The notes beneath the pieces were generated by a model. The model saw nothing but the letters and a program-made list of their open reading frames with translations. It searched no databases and was not told where the DNA came from. The position numbers and the translations under genes were made by a program. This document shows, one piece after another, positions 9,392-18,101 of a stretch of 64,000 bases of DNA (position 1 is its first letter; the number at the start of each line of letters is the position of its first letter). Origin of the DNA: Natrarchaeobius halalkaliphilus. Its GTDB lineage: Archaea > Halobacteriota > Halobacteria > Halobacteriales > Natrialbaceae. The stretch spans positions 124,001-188,000 of the forward strand of contig NZ_REFY01000002.1 in NCBI RefSeq assembly GCF_003841485.1, given 5' to 3'.

Positions 9392-9555
9392 CCTTCGCAT
9401 TTCGGAACCGATTGTATCACAACGAGTATGGAAATTAAAACTCAGGCAGTATTGCCCCCTTCTATTGAACATTCAGGCTGTTCCTATCCCCGCTAACACG
9501 TTGGCCGAGTGTCCTGACGATCGAATCGGGCCGAAGCGCCGACCAACCCACTGTG

Positions 9556-9562
9556 TTTTTAA
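9556..9562 (+). promoter_or_regulatory. TATA-like box upstream of the rnj leader
   Basis: TTTTTAA(C) is the only AT-rich box in the ~190 bases before rnj. A start about 26 bases downstream (around 9585) would give a leader of roughly 170 nt. Confidence 0.45.
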
Positions 9563-9584
9563 CACCCGGGCGTGTAGTGGCGAA

Positions 9585-9757
9585 TAGCGAGACCCGCGGG
9601 CAAGTGCGTTCGGACCCACATCGTGGGCTAACGGAGGATTCCTCCGGAGCGCATAGCGGGATGGCCGACGAGCTGTAAGACGCCGGGGCCCACGAACCGG
9701 GAGTCCGCGGACCGTTTCGATGAGAGTCCACGACGCGACTTTCAGTGCTACAGAACA
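9585..9757 (+). ncRNA. Structured 5' leader of rnj
   Basis: This stretch has no gene but dense RNA structure. GTGCG (9604-9608) pairs with CGCAT (9650-9654) and encloses two hairpins, CCCAC/GTGGG (9615-9627) and CGGAGG/CCTCCG (9632-9646), a neat three-way junction. A five-codon open frame (ATGGCCGACGAGCTGTAA, 9661-9678) follows. No tRNA, SRP or RNase P signature was seen. It is most likely an mRNA leader, though a separate small RNA is possible. The 5' end is inferred from the TATA-like box. Confidence 0.45.
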
Positions 9758-11110
9758 ATGGAAATAGAAATTGCAACGATAGGCGGATACGAAGAAGTCG
9801 GGCGGCAGATGACTGCCGTCCGCGCCGGTGAAGACGTCGTCATCTTCGATATGGGTCTGAACCTGTCACAGGTTCTCATCCACGACAACGTCGAAACCGA
9901 GCGGATGCACAGTTTGGACCTGATCGACATGGGTGCGATCCCGGACGACCGCGTCATGTCGGATCTCGAGGGCGACGTTAAGGCGATCGTTCCGACCCAC
10001 GGTCACTTGGATCACATCGGCGCGATCTCGAAACTCGCACACCGGTACAACGCGCCGGTCGTCGCGACGCCGTTTACGATCGAGCTGGTCAAACAGCAGA
10101 TCGAGGGCGAACAGAAGTTCGGCGTCGAAAACGACCTGATCAAGATGGACCCCGGCGAGACGATGTCGATCGGTGACTCCGGTAACGTCGATCTCGAGTT
10201 CGTCAACGTCACCCACTCGATCATCGACGCGATCAACCCGGTCCTCCACACTCCCGAAGGTGCGATCGTCTACGGACTGGACAAGCGAATGGACCACACT
10301 CCGGTCATCGGTGACCCGATCGACATGAAGCGATTCCGCGAGATCGGTCGCGAAGGGGAAGGCGTCCTCTGTTACATCGAGGACTGTACCAACGCGAACA
10401 AAAAGGGACGAACGCCCTCCGAAAGCGTCGCTCGCGAACACCTGCGGGACGTCCTCTACAGCATGGAGGATTACGACGGCGGGATCGTCGCTACGACGTT
10501 CTCGAGTCACATCGCTCGCGTGAGCAGCCTCGTGGAGTTCGCGAACGACATCGGCCGGCAACCGGTTTTGCTGGGACGGTCGATGGAGAAGTACTCCGGA
10601 ACCGCAGAGCGCCTCGACTTCGTCGACTTCCCGACCGACCTCGGCATGTTCGGTCATCGAAAATCCGTCGACCGAACGTTCAAACGGATCATGAACGAGG
10701 GCAAGGAGAACTTCCTCCCCGTCGTCACGGGCCACCAGGGCGAGCCACGCGCGATGCTCACCCGGATGGCTCGCGGCGAGACGCCGTACGAACTGGACAA
10801 CGGCGACAAGGTCGTCTTCTCCGCTCGCGTGATCCCCGAGCCGACCAACGAGGGCCAGCGCTACCAGGCCGAAAAACTCCTCGGAATGCAGGGCGCTCGC
10901 ATCTACGACGAGATCCACGTTTCGGGCCACCTCAACCAGGAAGGCCACTACGAGATGCTCGACGCGCTCCAGCCACAACACATTATTCCGGCACACCAGG
11001 ACCTCAAAGGCTTCTCGGGGTACGTCAGCCTCTGTGAGAGCGAAGGATACCAGCTGGGTCGAGACGTCCACGTCACGCGAAACGGCAACCTCATCCAGCT
11101 CGTCGAGTGA
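9758..11110 (+). CDS. rnj: Ribonuclease J (archaeal beta-CASP 5'-3' exonuclease)
   Basis: 450 residues. Metallo-beta-lactamase nuclease with the HxHxDH zinc motif ([15 protein letters not shown]) near residues 75-90, a later VTHSI metal-ligand motif, the beta-CASP insertion, and the terminal HVSGH and IPAHQD motifs. It degrades or matures RNA from 5' ends in the cytoplasm. The start ATG is right after the structured leader. idsA begins two bases after the stop, giving the conserved rnj-idsA pair of isoprenoid-cluster neighbours. Confidence 0.94.
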   Translation: MEIEIATIGGYEEVGRQMTAVRAGEDVVIFDMGLNLSQVLIHDNVETERMHSLDLIDMGAIPDDRVMSDLEGDVKAIVPTHGHLDHIGAISKLAHRYNAPVVATPFTIELVKQQIEGEQKFGVENDLIKMDPGETMSIGDSGNVDLEFVNVTHSIIDAINPVLHTPEGAIVYGLDKRMDHTPVIGDPIDMKRFREIGREGEGVLCYIEDCTNANKKGRTPSESVAREHLRDVLYSMEDYDGGIVATTFSSHIARVSSLVEFANDIGRQPVLLGRSMEKYSGTAERLDFVDFPTDLGMFGHRKSVDRTFKRIMNEGKENFLPVVTGHQGEPRAMLTRMARGETPYELDNGDKVVFSARVIPEPTNEGQRYQAEKLLGMQGARIYDEIHVSGHLNQEGHYEMLDALQPQHIIPAHQDLKGFSGYVSLCESEGYQLGRDVHVTRNGNLIQLVE

Positions 11111-11111
11111 T

Positions 11112-12179
11112 ATGACAAGTCCCAAGGCACGGGAAGAAGCGGTGCTCGAGGCGGTCCGAAAGCGCCGTGATCGGGTCAACGCGGCGATTCCCGAGGATCT
11201 GCCCATTCAACCGCCAACGCGGCTGTACGAGGCGTCTCGCTATCTACTCGATGCCGGCGGTAAGCGCCTCCGGCCGACCGTCCTGTTAACGACGGCGGAG
11301 GCGCTCGCAGACGTTCAGCCGCTCTCGGTCGACTACCGTGGGTTTCCGACTCTGAGTGGCGCGGAGCCGGGATCCGTTTCGAAGATCGATATGATGAACG
11401 CCGCCGTCAGCGTCGAGGTTATCCAGTCGTTTACGCTGATCCACGACGACATCATGGACGACGACGACCTCCGCCGTGGTGTCCCCGCCGTTCACAAGGA
11501 GTACGACCTCGAGACGGCCATCCTCGCGGGTGATACGCTCTATTCGAAGGCGTTCGAGATCATGCTCGATACGGGTGCAAAGCCCGATCGAACCGTCGAC
11601 GCACTCGAGGTCCTCGCGACGACCTGTACGAAGATCTGTGAGGGCCAATCCCACGACGTCTCCTTCGAAGAGCGTGATGACGTCTCGACCGAGGACTACC
11701 TCGAGATGGTCGAGCAGAAGACCGCCGTCCTCTATGCGGCCTCGGCGTGCCTGCCGGCCATCCTGATGGAGGCCGACGCCGAGACGATCGACGCACTGTA
11801 CGGCTACGGCCTCGACATCGGCCGCGCGTTCCAGATTCAGGACGACGTCCTCGATCTGACCGTTCCGAGCGAGGAACTCGGCAAACAGCGAGGAAGCGAC
11901 CTCGTCGAGAACAAACAGACGCTGATTACCGTCCACGCCCGCGACCAGGGCGTCGACGTGGACTCCCTGATCGATACGAACGACGTCGACGCCGTCACGG
12001 AAGCCGAAATCGACGACGCGGTCGCAACGCTCGAGGAGACCGGCTCAATCAGCTACGCCAACGAGATGGCGCGAGAACTCGTCGAAGACGGGAAAGCGCG
12101 ACTCGAGATCCTCCCGGACAACGAGGCACGAGAGCTGCTGTTCGAACTCGCGGATTACCTGATCGAACGGGGCTACTGA
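11112..12179 (+). CDS. idsA: Geranylgeranyl/farnesyl diphosphate synthase
   Basis: Prenyltransferase of 355 residues that condenses isopentenyl diphosphate with allylic diphosphates to make the C20 chain of archaeal lipids. The first aspartate-rich motif is HDDIMDDDDLRRG, the second is FQIQDDVLD, and GGKRLRP binds diphosphate. The ATG at 11112 follows the rnj stop by one base; an earlier in-frame start would lie inside rnj and is rejected. It belongs to the mevalonate-pathway cluster with mvk and ipk. Confidence 0.94.
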   Translation: MTSPKAREEAVLEAVRKRRDRVNAAIPEDLPIQPPTRLYEASRYLLDAGGKRLRPTVLLTTAEALADVQPLSVDYRGFPTLSGAEPGSVSKIDMMNAAVSVEVIQSFTLIHDDIMDDDDLRRGVPAVHKEYDLETAILAGDTLYSKAFEIMLDTGAKPDRTVDALEVLATTCTKICEGQSHDVSFEERDDVSTEDYLEMVEQKTAVLYAASACLPAILMEADAETIDALYGYGLDIGRAFQIQDDVLDLTVPSEELGKQRGSDLVENKQTLITVHARDQGVDVDSLIDTNDVDAVTEAEIDDAVATLEETGSISYANEMARELVEDGKARLEILPDNEARELLFELADYLIERGY

Positions 12180-12276
12180 CCGCTCGTCGATCGATTTTTC
12201 GGACCGCCGTCTCTCGAACGGCGGCGTCGACCGTACACAGGGTTTTGATCCGCCGTCTCCGGTTGTTTTCGCCGTC

Positions 12277-12358
12277 ATACGGATTGCTGTAACTGTTTAC
12301 CGGAGCGACCGCGAGACGGCGCCGGATCGCTCCGGAAATGACTTACAGCAGTCCGTAT
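12277..12358 (+). repeat. 82-bp palindromic repeat, copy A
   Basis: The left arm ATACGGATTGCTGTAACTG is mirrored by the right arm GACTTACAGCAGTCCGTAT, with CCGGAGCGA/TCGCTCCGG continuing the stem. Length and arm sequences match copies B and C. It lies about 100 bases after the idsA stop. Confidence 0.85.
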
Positions 12359-12703
12359 CAGTCCGGCCCCGTCGAAGTGTACCCTCGAGTCGCCGTCGAA
12401 AGCGAGAGCATTCCGATGCCGGCGACGCAGTCGGGACAGTACGACTCTGTGACAGTGCTGTATCGATCGGCGAGTTCGCCGCAGGGGACCGCCCCCACTG
12501 TCGTCGGCTCGAGGCCCCGCTTCGTGGGTGGTGGCGGCGGACGAGGCAGCTATCGTCGCAGGGTCGATCCCGCGGGTGTTCGCTCACCAGTCGTGAATCG
12601 AATCGCGAGCGCTCGAGAGCGACTGGGCACTCGAGACGCCGTCCGATACCGCAACGGGTTCCCGAAAGCGCGTGCTGGTCGAACGCGATACTGTACCGTC
12701 GTG
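12359..12703. other. Intergenic stretch without a supported gene
   Basis: No frame here has family resemblance or a convincing start. It lies between repeat copy A and a structured element, in the gap between idsA and the hicA end, and may be decayed mobile DNA. Confidence 0.4.
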
Positions 12704-12853
12704 CGAGACCGTTTTGTCTCGGTAGGAGTAACGAAAGCATGGCAGCCAAACTGCGAAGGTTTGTAAGCCACCCGTCCCGGGTGTCTTCAGCAACCGGGGC
12801 ATTTCGTACGCATGCCCCCGCGTCCAATTTTGGAGCGCGTGGCTTCCATCGTA
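12704..12853 (-). ncRNA. Candidate structured RNA or mobile-element remnant
   Basis: An 81-nt unit (12765-12845) is closed by AAGCCAC/GTGGCTT and holds the perfect hairpin GGGGCAT/ATGCCCC (12796-12818) and CGCGTCCA/TGGA-g-CGCG (12819-12839). A further perfect hairpin, CGAGAC/GTCTCG, lies at 12704-12721. No T-loop or anticodon loop fits a tRNA. The minus strand is favoured because AT-richer sequence (TCTATTAC, about 12850-12860) lies upstream on that strand, but the direction is uncertain. Confidence 0.35.
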
Positions 12854-12963
12854 ATAGATGCACTGACTATTACCATGATTACTGGTGTTTGCTGTCGGAA
12901 ATAGAACTCCGGGGTGGAAGACATCAGAGCAGTCGTTCGACAGAACGGTTTGCACACCCTCTA

Positions 12964-13215
12964 TCAGGCGTGTTCGTCGATCCAGCGACACCATTCGTAG
13001 AAATCGTCCGCGCCGCACTGCTCGGCGATCGATCGCATAGTGCCGGTCGGGATATCGTCCTCGGATTTCATCGGGACCGTTACGATACGAACCTCGTCGG
13101 TTTCCGGGTGTTCGTACCGGAGTTTCAGGTGACTCCCCGTTCGTCCCGATCGTCGAAACCCGTGGTTTTGCAGGACTTTCGCGATTTCACGGCCAGAAAA
13201 CGACGTTCGGACCAT
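12964..13215 (-). CDS. hicA: HicA-type toxin (mRNA interferase)
   Basis: 83 residues, the usual HicA size, with a dsRNA-binding-like fold. The catalytic His is His29 in RTGSHLKL, preceded by FSGREIAKVLQNHGF and followed by TVPMKSEDDIPTGTMRSI, all family hallmarks. Free HicA cleaves mRNA and stops growth. Its ATG directly follows the hicB TGA with no gap, so antitoxin and toxin are translated from one message, antitoxin first. It is transcribed against idsA and gltX. Confidence 0.88.
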   Translation of the reverse strand: MVRTSFSGREIAKVLQNHGFRRSGRTGSHLKLRYEHPETDEVRIVTVPMKSEDDIPTGTMRSIAEQCGADDFYEWCRWIDEHA

Positions 13216-13473
13216 TCACTTCATAAAGTCAGGGAGCGGTTTGTCGTCCGTCGCGTCGGGATCGAGCCCCCACTCCCTGAGATCGTCGTCAGTAACCGGC
13301 TCGCCGCCACCCTCGTGAAGTGCCAGCGCCTCCGCAAGCATCTCGAGCGCTTTAGCTTTCGTCTCACCGAACGACGCAATTCCGGTCTCGAGATCCCTGG
13401 CGGTGATACTGCCGTCATCCTCGCGGATGAACTCGACCCCCTCGGATCGGTCGTCTCGAGCCGTACTTGCCAT
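13216..13473 (-). CDS. hicB: HicB-type antitoxin
   Basis: 85 residues. It shows the short HicB core EFIREDDGSITARDLETGIASFGETKAKAL, then an acidic C-terminus (EWGLDPDATDDKPLPDFMK) without a clear DNA-binding module. It should bind and neutralise HicA. The ATG at 13473 is chosen; a longer frame upstream lacks family sequence. A TATA-like GTTTATC about 30 bases upstream (near 13500) and the imperfect palindrome GTACAGTAGTAC beside the start may serve promoter and autoregulation. Confidence 0.82.
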   Translation of the reverse strand: MASTARDDRSEGVEFIREDDGSITARDLETGIASFGETKAKALEMLAEALALHEGGGEPVTDDDLREWGLDPDATDDKPLPDFMK

Positions 13474-13593
13474 ATAATGTACAGTAGTACGAACATGCTG
13501 ATAAACGTTCGCACCAAAATACCGAGCGATCGATCCCTCGAGTCCCGGCCGACACCGCGGGGGTTTTGGTCCGGGCACGAATACCCACGGCTA

Positions 13594-15312
13594 ATGAACG
13601 ACGATCTCCGCGAGCGAATCGAGCGCGAGGCCGAAAAACACGCGCTGTTGAACGCCGTCAAACACGAGAGCGACGCCGACGTCGGTGCGATCATGGGACC
13701 GTTGATGGGCGAAAACCCCGACTTCCGCCCCCACGGAGACGAGATCCCGGGCGTCATCGGCGGCGTCATCGGTCGGGTCAACGACCTCTCTTACGAGGAA
13801 AAGCGCGAGCGACTCGAGAAACTCGCACCCGAAGAACTCGCGGAGATCGAAGCCGAGGACGAAGAAGACGAACACGACCTGCCCGATCTTCCCAACGCCG
13901 AGGAGTACGACGAGATCCGGATGCGCTGTGCGCCCAATCCCAACGGCCCGTGGCACGTCGGCCACGCCCGGATGCCCGCCGTCATCGGCACCTACCGCGA
14001 CCGGTACGACAGCTGGTTTTGCGTCCGTTTTGACGACACCGACCCCGAGACGAAGCGGCCCGATCTCGAGGCCTACGACGCGATCCTCGAGGATCTCGAC
14101 TACCTCGGCTTCGCACCGGACGAGGTGTACCGCGCGAGCGATCGCCTCGAGACGTACTACGAGCACGCTCGCGAGCTGATCGAGCTGGGCGGAGCCTACA
14201 CCTGCTCGTGTTCGGGCGAGGCGTTCTCCGAACTGAAAAACGCGGGCGAGGCGTGTCCACACCGGGACAAGGACACCGAGACGGTGCGCTCCGAGTTCGA
14301 GGCGATGATCGACGGCGAGTACGAGAGCGGCGAGATGGTCCTGCGCGTGAAGACGGACATCGAGCACAAGAATCCGGCACTACGTGACTGGGTCGCGTTC
14401 CGGATGATCGATACGCCTCACCCGCGGGAAGAAGCCAGCGAGTACCGGTGTTGGCCGATGCTCGATTTCCAGTCTGGCGTCGACGATCACCTGCTGGGAA
14501 TTACGCACATCATCAGGGGAATCGACCTGCAGGACTCCGCGAAGCGACAGCGCTTCGTCTACGACTACTTCGACTGGGAGTACCCCGAGGTCGTCCACTG
14601 GGGTCACGTCCAGCTCGACGCCTACGACGTGAAGATGAGTACCTCGACCATCTCGAGGCTGATCGAGGCTGGCGAACTCGACGGCTGGGACGATCCGCGC
14701 GCGCCGACGCTCGCGAGCCTTCGTCGGCGCGGAATCCGCGGCGAGGCCATCGTCGACGCGATGGTCGAACTCGGTACCTCGACCAGCGACGTCGACCTCG
14801 CGATGAGTTCGATCTACGCGGCCAACCGCGATCTGATCGACGACGAAACCGACCGACGGTTCCTGGTCCGCGACGGCAACCAACTGCCAATCGGCGGGAG
14901 TCCACCCGACGAGGCCACCCCGCCGCTTCACCCCAGCCACGAGGACCGCGGCGTCCGCGAGATCCCCGTCGGTGACGCCGTCCTCCTCGAGCCCGAGGAC
15001 CTTCCCGGGCGCGAGGAGCGCATCTGGCTCAAGGGACTGGGCTGTTTCCAGTACACCCGCGATACGCTCCAGTACACCGGCGAAGGGATCGACGTGGTGC
15101 GCGAGGGTGACGTCGACGTCGTCCACTGGGTTCCCGCACGCGAGAGCGTTCCCGTCCGGATGCGGACGATGGACGGCGACGTGACCGGTCGAGCGGAACC
15201 CGGCGTTGTCGACCTCGAGACGGACGAGGTCGTCCAGTTCGAACGCGTCGGCTTCGCCCGGGTCGACCGACACGACGACGAAGAGACGATCACCTACTAC
15301 GCACACCCGTAG
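13594..15312 (+). CDS. gltX: Glutamyl-tRNA synthetase (archaeal, GlnRS-like type)
   Basis: Class I aminoacyl-tRNA synthetase of 572 residues that charges tRNA-Glu. The HIGH-type motif is CAPNPNGPWHVGHAR and the KMSKS-type motif is DVKMSTSTIS. A long acidic linker (AEDEEDEHDLPDLPNAEEYD) precedes the catalytic domain, and the C-terminus is the beta-barrel anticodon domain. The ATG at 13594 is the true start; the same frame stays open far upstream, but that part runs antisense through hicBA and has no family sequence. It normally follows idsA in haloarchaea; here hicBA and a repeat lie between. Confidence 0.94.
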   Translation: MNDDLRERIEREAEKHALLNAVKHESDADVGAIMGPLMGENPDFRPHGDEIPGVIGGVIGRVNDLSYEEKRERLEKLAPEELAEIEAEDEEDEHDLPDLPNAEEYDEIRMRCAPNPNGPWHVGHARMPAVIGTYRDRYDSWFCVRFDDTDPETKRPDLEAYDAILEDLDYLGFAPDEVYRASDRLETYYEHARELIELGGAYTCSCSGEAFSELKNAGEACPHRDKDTETVRSEFEAMIDGEYESGEMVLRVKTDIEHKNPALRDWVAFRMIDTPHPREEASEYRCWPMLDFQSGVDDHLLGITHIIRGIDLQDSAKRQRFVYDYFDWEYPEVVHWGHVQLDAYDVKMSTSTISRLIEAGELDGWDDPRAPTLASLRRRGIRGEAIVDAMVELGTSTSDVDLAMSSIYAANRDLIDDETDRRFLVRDGNQLPIGGSPPDEATPPLHPSHEDRGVREIPVGDAVLLEPEDLPGREERIWLKGLGCFQYTRDTLQYTGEGIDVVREGDVDVVHWVPARESVPVRMRTMDGDVTGRAEPGVVDLETDEVVQFERVGFARVDRHDDEETITYYAHP

Positions 15313-15334
15313 CGACGTCACCGGGATCCTCTCG

Positions 15335-16243
15335 TTACTGTGACTCGAGCGGGACTATCAGTTCCGTCGTTCGGCCGAACCGAGCGTCGACGCCGCCGCG
15401 GAGCGACTCGTATCCCCGGGCGGTCGCCGTCACCGGGTGGCGACCGTGCTCCAGGTCGATCTCGAACGATCCGTCGTCGTCGACCGACACCGGTTCGCCG
15501 GCGATCCGGACCGACGCCTCGTCGAGTTCGTCGCCGCGCTCGTCGACGACGCGTCCGAGAACGCGACCGGTCCCCGGAATCTCGCGATCGCCCGACTCGA
15601 GTTGCACCCAGGCGATTTCGGATCCGTCGGCGTCGACGTACACCGTCTGGGTTCCGTCGGCGTAGCCGGCAGCGTCCGTTACCCGAACGTCCCACCAGCC
15701 CTCGCTCACGGCGAACCCGGTGTTCCAGCTACCGGAGTCGGGAATCGCCCCCTCCGGCGCGCTCGCCTCGTAGGTGTCGTCGCCGTAGATCGTCACGTGA
15801 CACGGGATGGTCGAGCCGCCGTCGACCTCCGTCGCGTAGACCTGTAGCTCGCCGGTCTCGTCGCCCCACTCGCGGTAGAGCGGGACGTCCGCCGATACCG
15901 CCTCGCCCGGATCGATCTCGAGTCGCCTCGTTCGTTCGGCGTAACCGTCGGCTCGCACCTCGAGGACGCGCTCGCCGGAGACCGATACGGCAGATCGGTC
16001 GGTTCCGTCCGAGTCGGCGGGATCGACCGTCAGCTCGTACTCTCCGTCCTCGTCGGTGGTCGTCGTCGCGTCCCCGAGCGAGACGGTTGCCTCCGCGACC
16101 GGATCGTCAAAATCAGTGATCGTCCCCTCGACGAGAGTGTCGTCCGGCTCCGCGGCCGCCGTTGGCGCGGACCCGGCCACACCGAAGAGCGAGAGACCCG
16201 CGAGGGCCGTCCGATTCAGGATCGTCCGTCGATTGTACGTCAT
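15335..16243 (-). CDS. Tat-exported protein with carboxypeptidase-regulatory-like domains
   Basis: 302 residues. The N-terminus NRRTILNRTALAGLSLFGVAGSA is a twin-arginine signal followed by an Ala-rich cleavage zone. The ATG at 16243 is chosen because an upstream start would bury the signal. Two CarboxypepD-reg/CnaB-like beta-sandwich modules are visible, VEGTITDFDDPVAEATVSLG near the N-terminus and VLGRVVDERGDELDEASVRI near the C-terminus, flanking a middle beta-rich region. Such domains are structural or adhesive at the cell surface; no catalytic site is present. Confidence 0.7.
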   Translation of the reverse strand: MTYNRRTILNRTALAGLSLFGVAGSAPTAAAEPDDTLVEGTITDFDDPVAEATVSLGDATTTTDEDGEYELTVDPADSDGTDRSAVSVSGERVLEVRADGYAERTRRLEIDPGEAVSADVPLYREWGDETGELQVYATEVDGGSTIPCHVTIYGDDTYEASAPEGAIPDSGSWNTGFAVSEGWWDVRVTDAAGYADGTQTVYVDADGSEIAWVQLESGDREIPGTGRVLGRVVDERGDELDEASVRIAGEPVSVDDDGSFEIDLEHGRHPVTATARGYESLRGGVDARFGRTTELIVPLESQ

Positions 16244-16528
16244 ACAGTGATCACCCGGAATGGGTTCGAACATTCGACCATAGGCTTTCCGGAATCGCCA
16301 ACGTTAGGCCGCCGAGACCGTCAGGAACGGAAGATAGTCACGCATTCGGACGGGCGGAAGGTGTCTCTCTCGCAACCGGCCTCTCGAACGTACTCTCTCG
16401 TCGTCGATTCCCTACAAACGGAATTTTCAGGCTTATTCTCCCAATACTTCGAAAATCAAAGTGACTTTGGAAATCGAAGTTGTGGCCGAACTCCAGACGT
16501 CGACGGACGCGAGGTTCGAGAAGCGACG

Positions 16529-16693
16529 CTACTCGAGCAACTCGTCGGCGCTGTCGGCGAGGGGATCGGCAACCACGCCGTCCGTTCGCCCGAGAACGCG
16601 GGCGTGAGCGGCGCAGACCCGCCGGTTATCCGTCCAGGGGATGTGAAGTTCGACGACCGCGGGGCGATCGCAGTCGTCCTCCGCACAGTCCAT
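16529..16693 (-). CDS. Small zinc-binding-like protein (54 residues)
   Basis: The sequence starts MDCAEDDCDRPAVVELHIPW and continues with NRRVCAAHARVLGRTDGVVADPL. The C-x4-C and C-x2-H pairs could bind one zinc ion. ATG (16691-16693) and TAG (16529-16531) frame it cleanly, and the acidic composition is typical of a real haloarchaeal protein. The pattern resembles small conserved haloarchaeal proteins of unknown function. It lies 47 bases downstream of the DUF456 gene on the same strand, possibly in one transcript. Confidence 0.65.
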   Translation of the reverse strand: MDCAEDDCDRPAVVELHIPWTDNRRVCAAHARVLGRTDGVVADPLADSADELLE

Positions 16694-16740
16694 ACTGGTT
16701 CGAACGCGGGCCGAGAGTTCAGTGTTTCCCCGAGAGCGGT

Positions 16741-17226
16741 CTAGAACAGGACGACGGCGACGGCGAACCCGAACAGGATCGAGAGGGTCAACAGGAACTG
16801 TACGGCCGTGGAGGCGAGAACGCCGACCGTCGCGTACAGCGCGGACTGAGTGCTGTGATCGATATCGCCGCCGCGGGCGTACTCGAGGACGAAGACGGTG
16901 CCAAAGAGTCCGACGAGCAATCCGAGCGGTCCGGTGACGATCATGAGCGCGATTCCAACGACTGCGGCGCTGCCGGTGGTCGTCCAGGACGCGCCGCCCG
17001 CCCGCGCGGCGATCGACCCGCCGACGAACTCCGCGAGCAACGTCATCACGCCGAGGGCCGTGAGAACGGCGAGTGCCACCGTCCCGGGATCGGTGTAGCC
17101 CGAGTGCCACCAGTAGAGGTAGAGCCCCGATAGCGAGAACAATCCGCCGGGTACGAGCGGAATCAGCGTCCCGACGATGCCCGCCACGAGCAGCGCGACC
17201 GCGAGGATCGTGACCGCGTCGATCAT
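16741..17226 (-). CDS. DUF456 family membrane protein
   Basis: 161 residues with four or five predicted membrane helices (IDAVTILAVALLVAGIVGTL, LAVLTALGVMTLLAEFVGG, the GIALMIVTGPLGLLVGLFG segment, and a C-terminal FLLTLSILFGFAVAVVL). The glycine-rich FVGGSIAARAGGASWTTTGS stretch and PGGLFSLSGLYLYWW are typical of DUF456. Function unknown. The ATG at 17226 is preferred because upstream sequence in the same frame is Arg-rich and unlike the family. Confidence 0.8.
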   Translation of the reverse strand: MIDAVTILAVALLVAGIVGTLIPLVPGGLFSLSGLYLYWWHSGYTDPGTVALAVLTALGVMTLLAEFVGGSIAARAGGASWTTTGSAAVVGIALMIVTGPLGLLVGLFGTVFVLEYARGGDIDHSTQSALYATVGVLASTAVQFLLTLSILFGFAVAVVLF

Positions 17227-17331
17227 ACGCTCGGTTGCCCCCTCGCGGTCAAAGCCGTATCGCCTTCGAGTTGCTCGAGAAACATCGAAACCGCTATCCT
17301 CCTCCTCCGTCTGCGACCGAACTGTGAGCAA

Positions 17332-18057
17332 ATGACACGGGGAGCGATCGTCGTCGGCGCGTCCTCGGGAATCGGTGAGGCGCTGGCCCGAGCGCTCGCG
17401 GCGGAGGGCTACGAGGTCGGGATGGCGGCCCGTCGGCGAGAGCGGATGAAACGGATCGGTGCCGAGTTACCGACCCACACCGCGGTGGCGAAGATGGACG
17501 TTTCGGACCCCGAAGACGCCCGTGACGCGTTTGAAGATCTCGCAGCGGCGATGACGTCGATCGATCTGGTCGTCATCAGTGCCGGCGTCGGTCATCTGAA
17601 CCGGGGCCTCGAGTGGGAACCCGACCGGGAGACGATCGACGTCAACGTTCGCGGGTTCACGGCGATCGCGACCGCGGCGATGGCGCACTTCGAGACCCAG
17701 GGCGGCGGCCACCTGGTCGGCATCTCCTCTGTGGGGGCGGTCTTCGGCAATCCCGGCGCGCCGGCCTACAGCGCCTCGAAAGCGTTCGTCTCGACCTACC
17801 TCGAGGGGCTTCGCGGCCGACAGGCCGATCGGGAGGCGGACGTGACGATCACGACCGTCGAACCCGGGTTCGTCGACACCGAGATGGCGATGGGCGACGA
17901 CCTGTTCTGGATGGCATCCCCCGAAACGGCGGCGAGCCAGATTGTCCGTGCGATCCGGCGCGAGCGCGACCACGTCTACGTCACGCGGCGGTGGCGACTC
18001 GTCGCCTGGTTCCTGAAAGCGACACCCGATCGGCTCTTGCGACGGGCGCTTTCCTGA
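17332..18057 (+). CDS. Short-chain dehydrogenase/reductase (SDR)
   Basis: Classical SDR of 241 residues using NAD(P)H. The cofactor loop is VGASSGIGEALARAL (residues ~7-21), followed by an NADPH-type Arg cluster (AARRRERM). The catalytic Ser is in GISSVGAVFG and the Tyr/Lys pair in YSASKAF. The substrate is unknown; the closest overall pattern is short-chain oxidoreductases of the DltE/YdfG kind. It is convergent with tmcA, only ~45 bases apart. Confidence 0.88.
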   Translation: MTRGAIVVGASSGIGEALARALAAEGYEVGMAARRRERMKRIGAELPTHTAVAKMDVSDPEDARDAFEDLAAAMTSIDLVVISAGVGHLNRGLEWEPDRETIDVNVRGFTAIATAAMAHFETQGGGHLVGISSVGAVFGNPGAPAYSASKAFVSTYLEGLRGRQADREADVTITTVEPGFVDTEMAMGDDLFWMASPETAASQIVRAIRRERDHVYVTRRWRLVAWFLKATPDRLLRRALS

Positions 18058-18101
18058 CCACAGCGAGAGCGTGTTTGCGATCACGGCGACGGTCTCGCCC
18101 G

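Noticed and set aside
12765-12845. Cloverleaf-like 81-nt element considered as a tRNA gene
   Set aside because: No T-loop consensus, no 7-base anticodon loop and no U8; kept only as a structured-RNA candidate.
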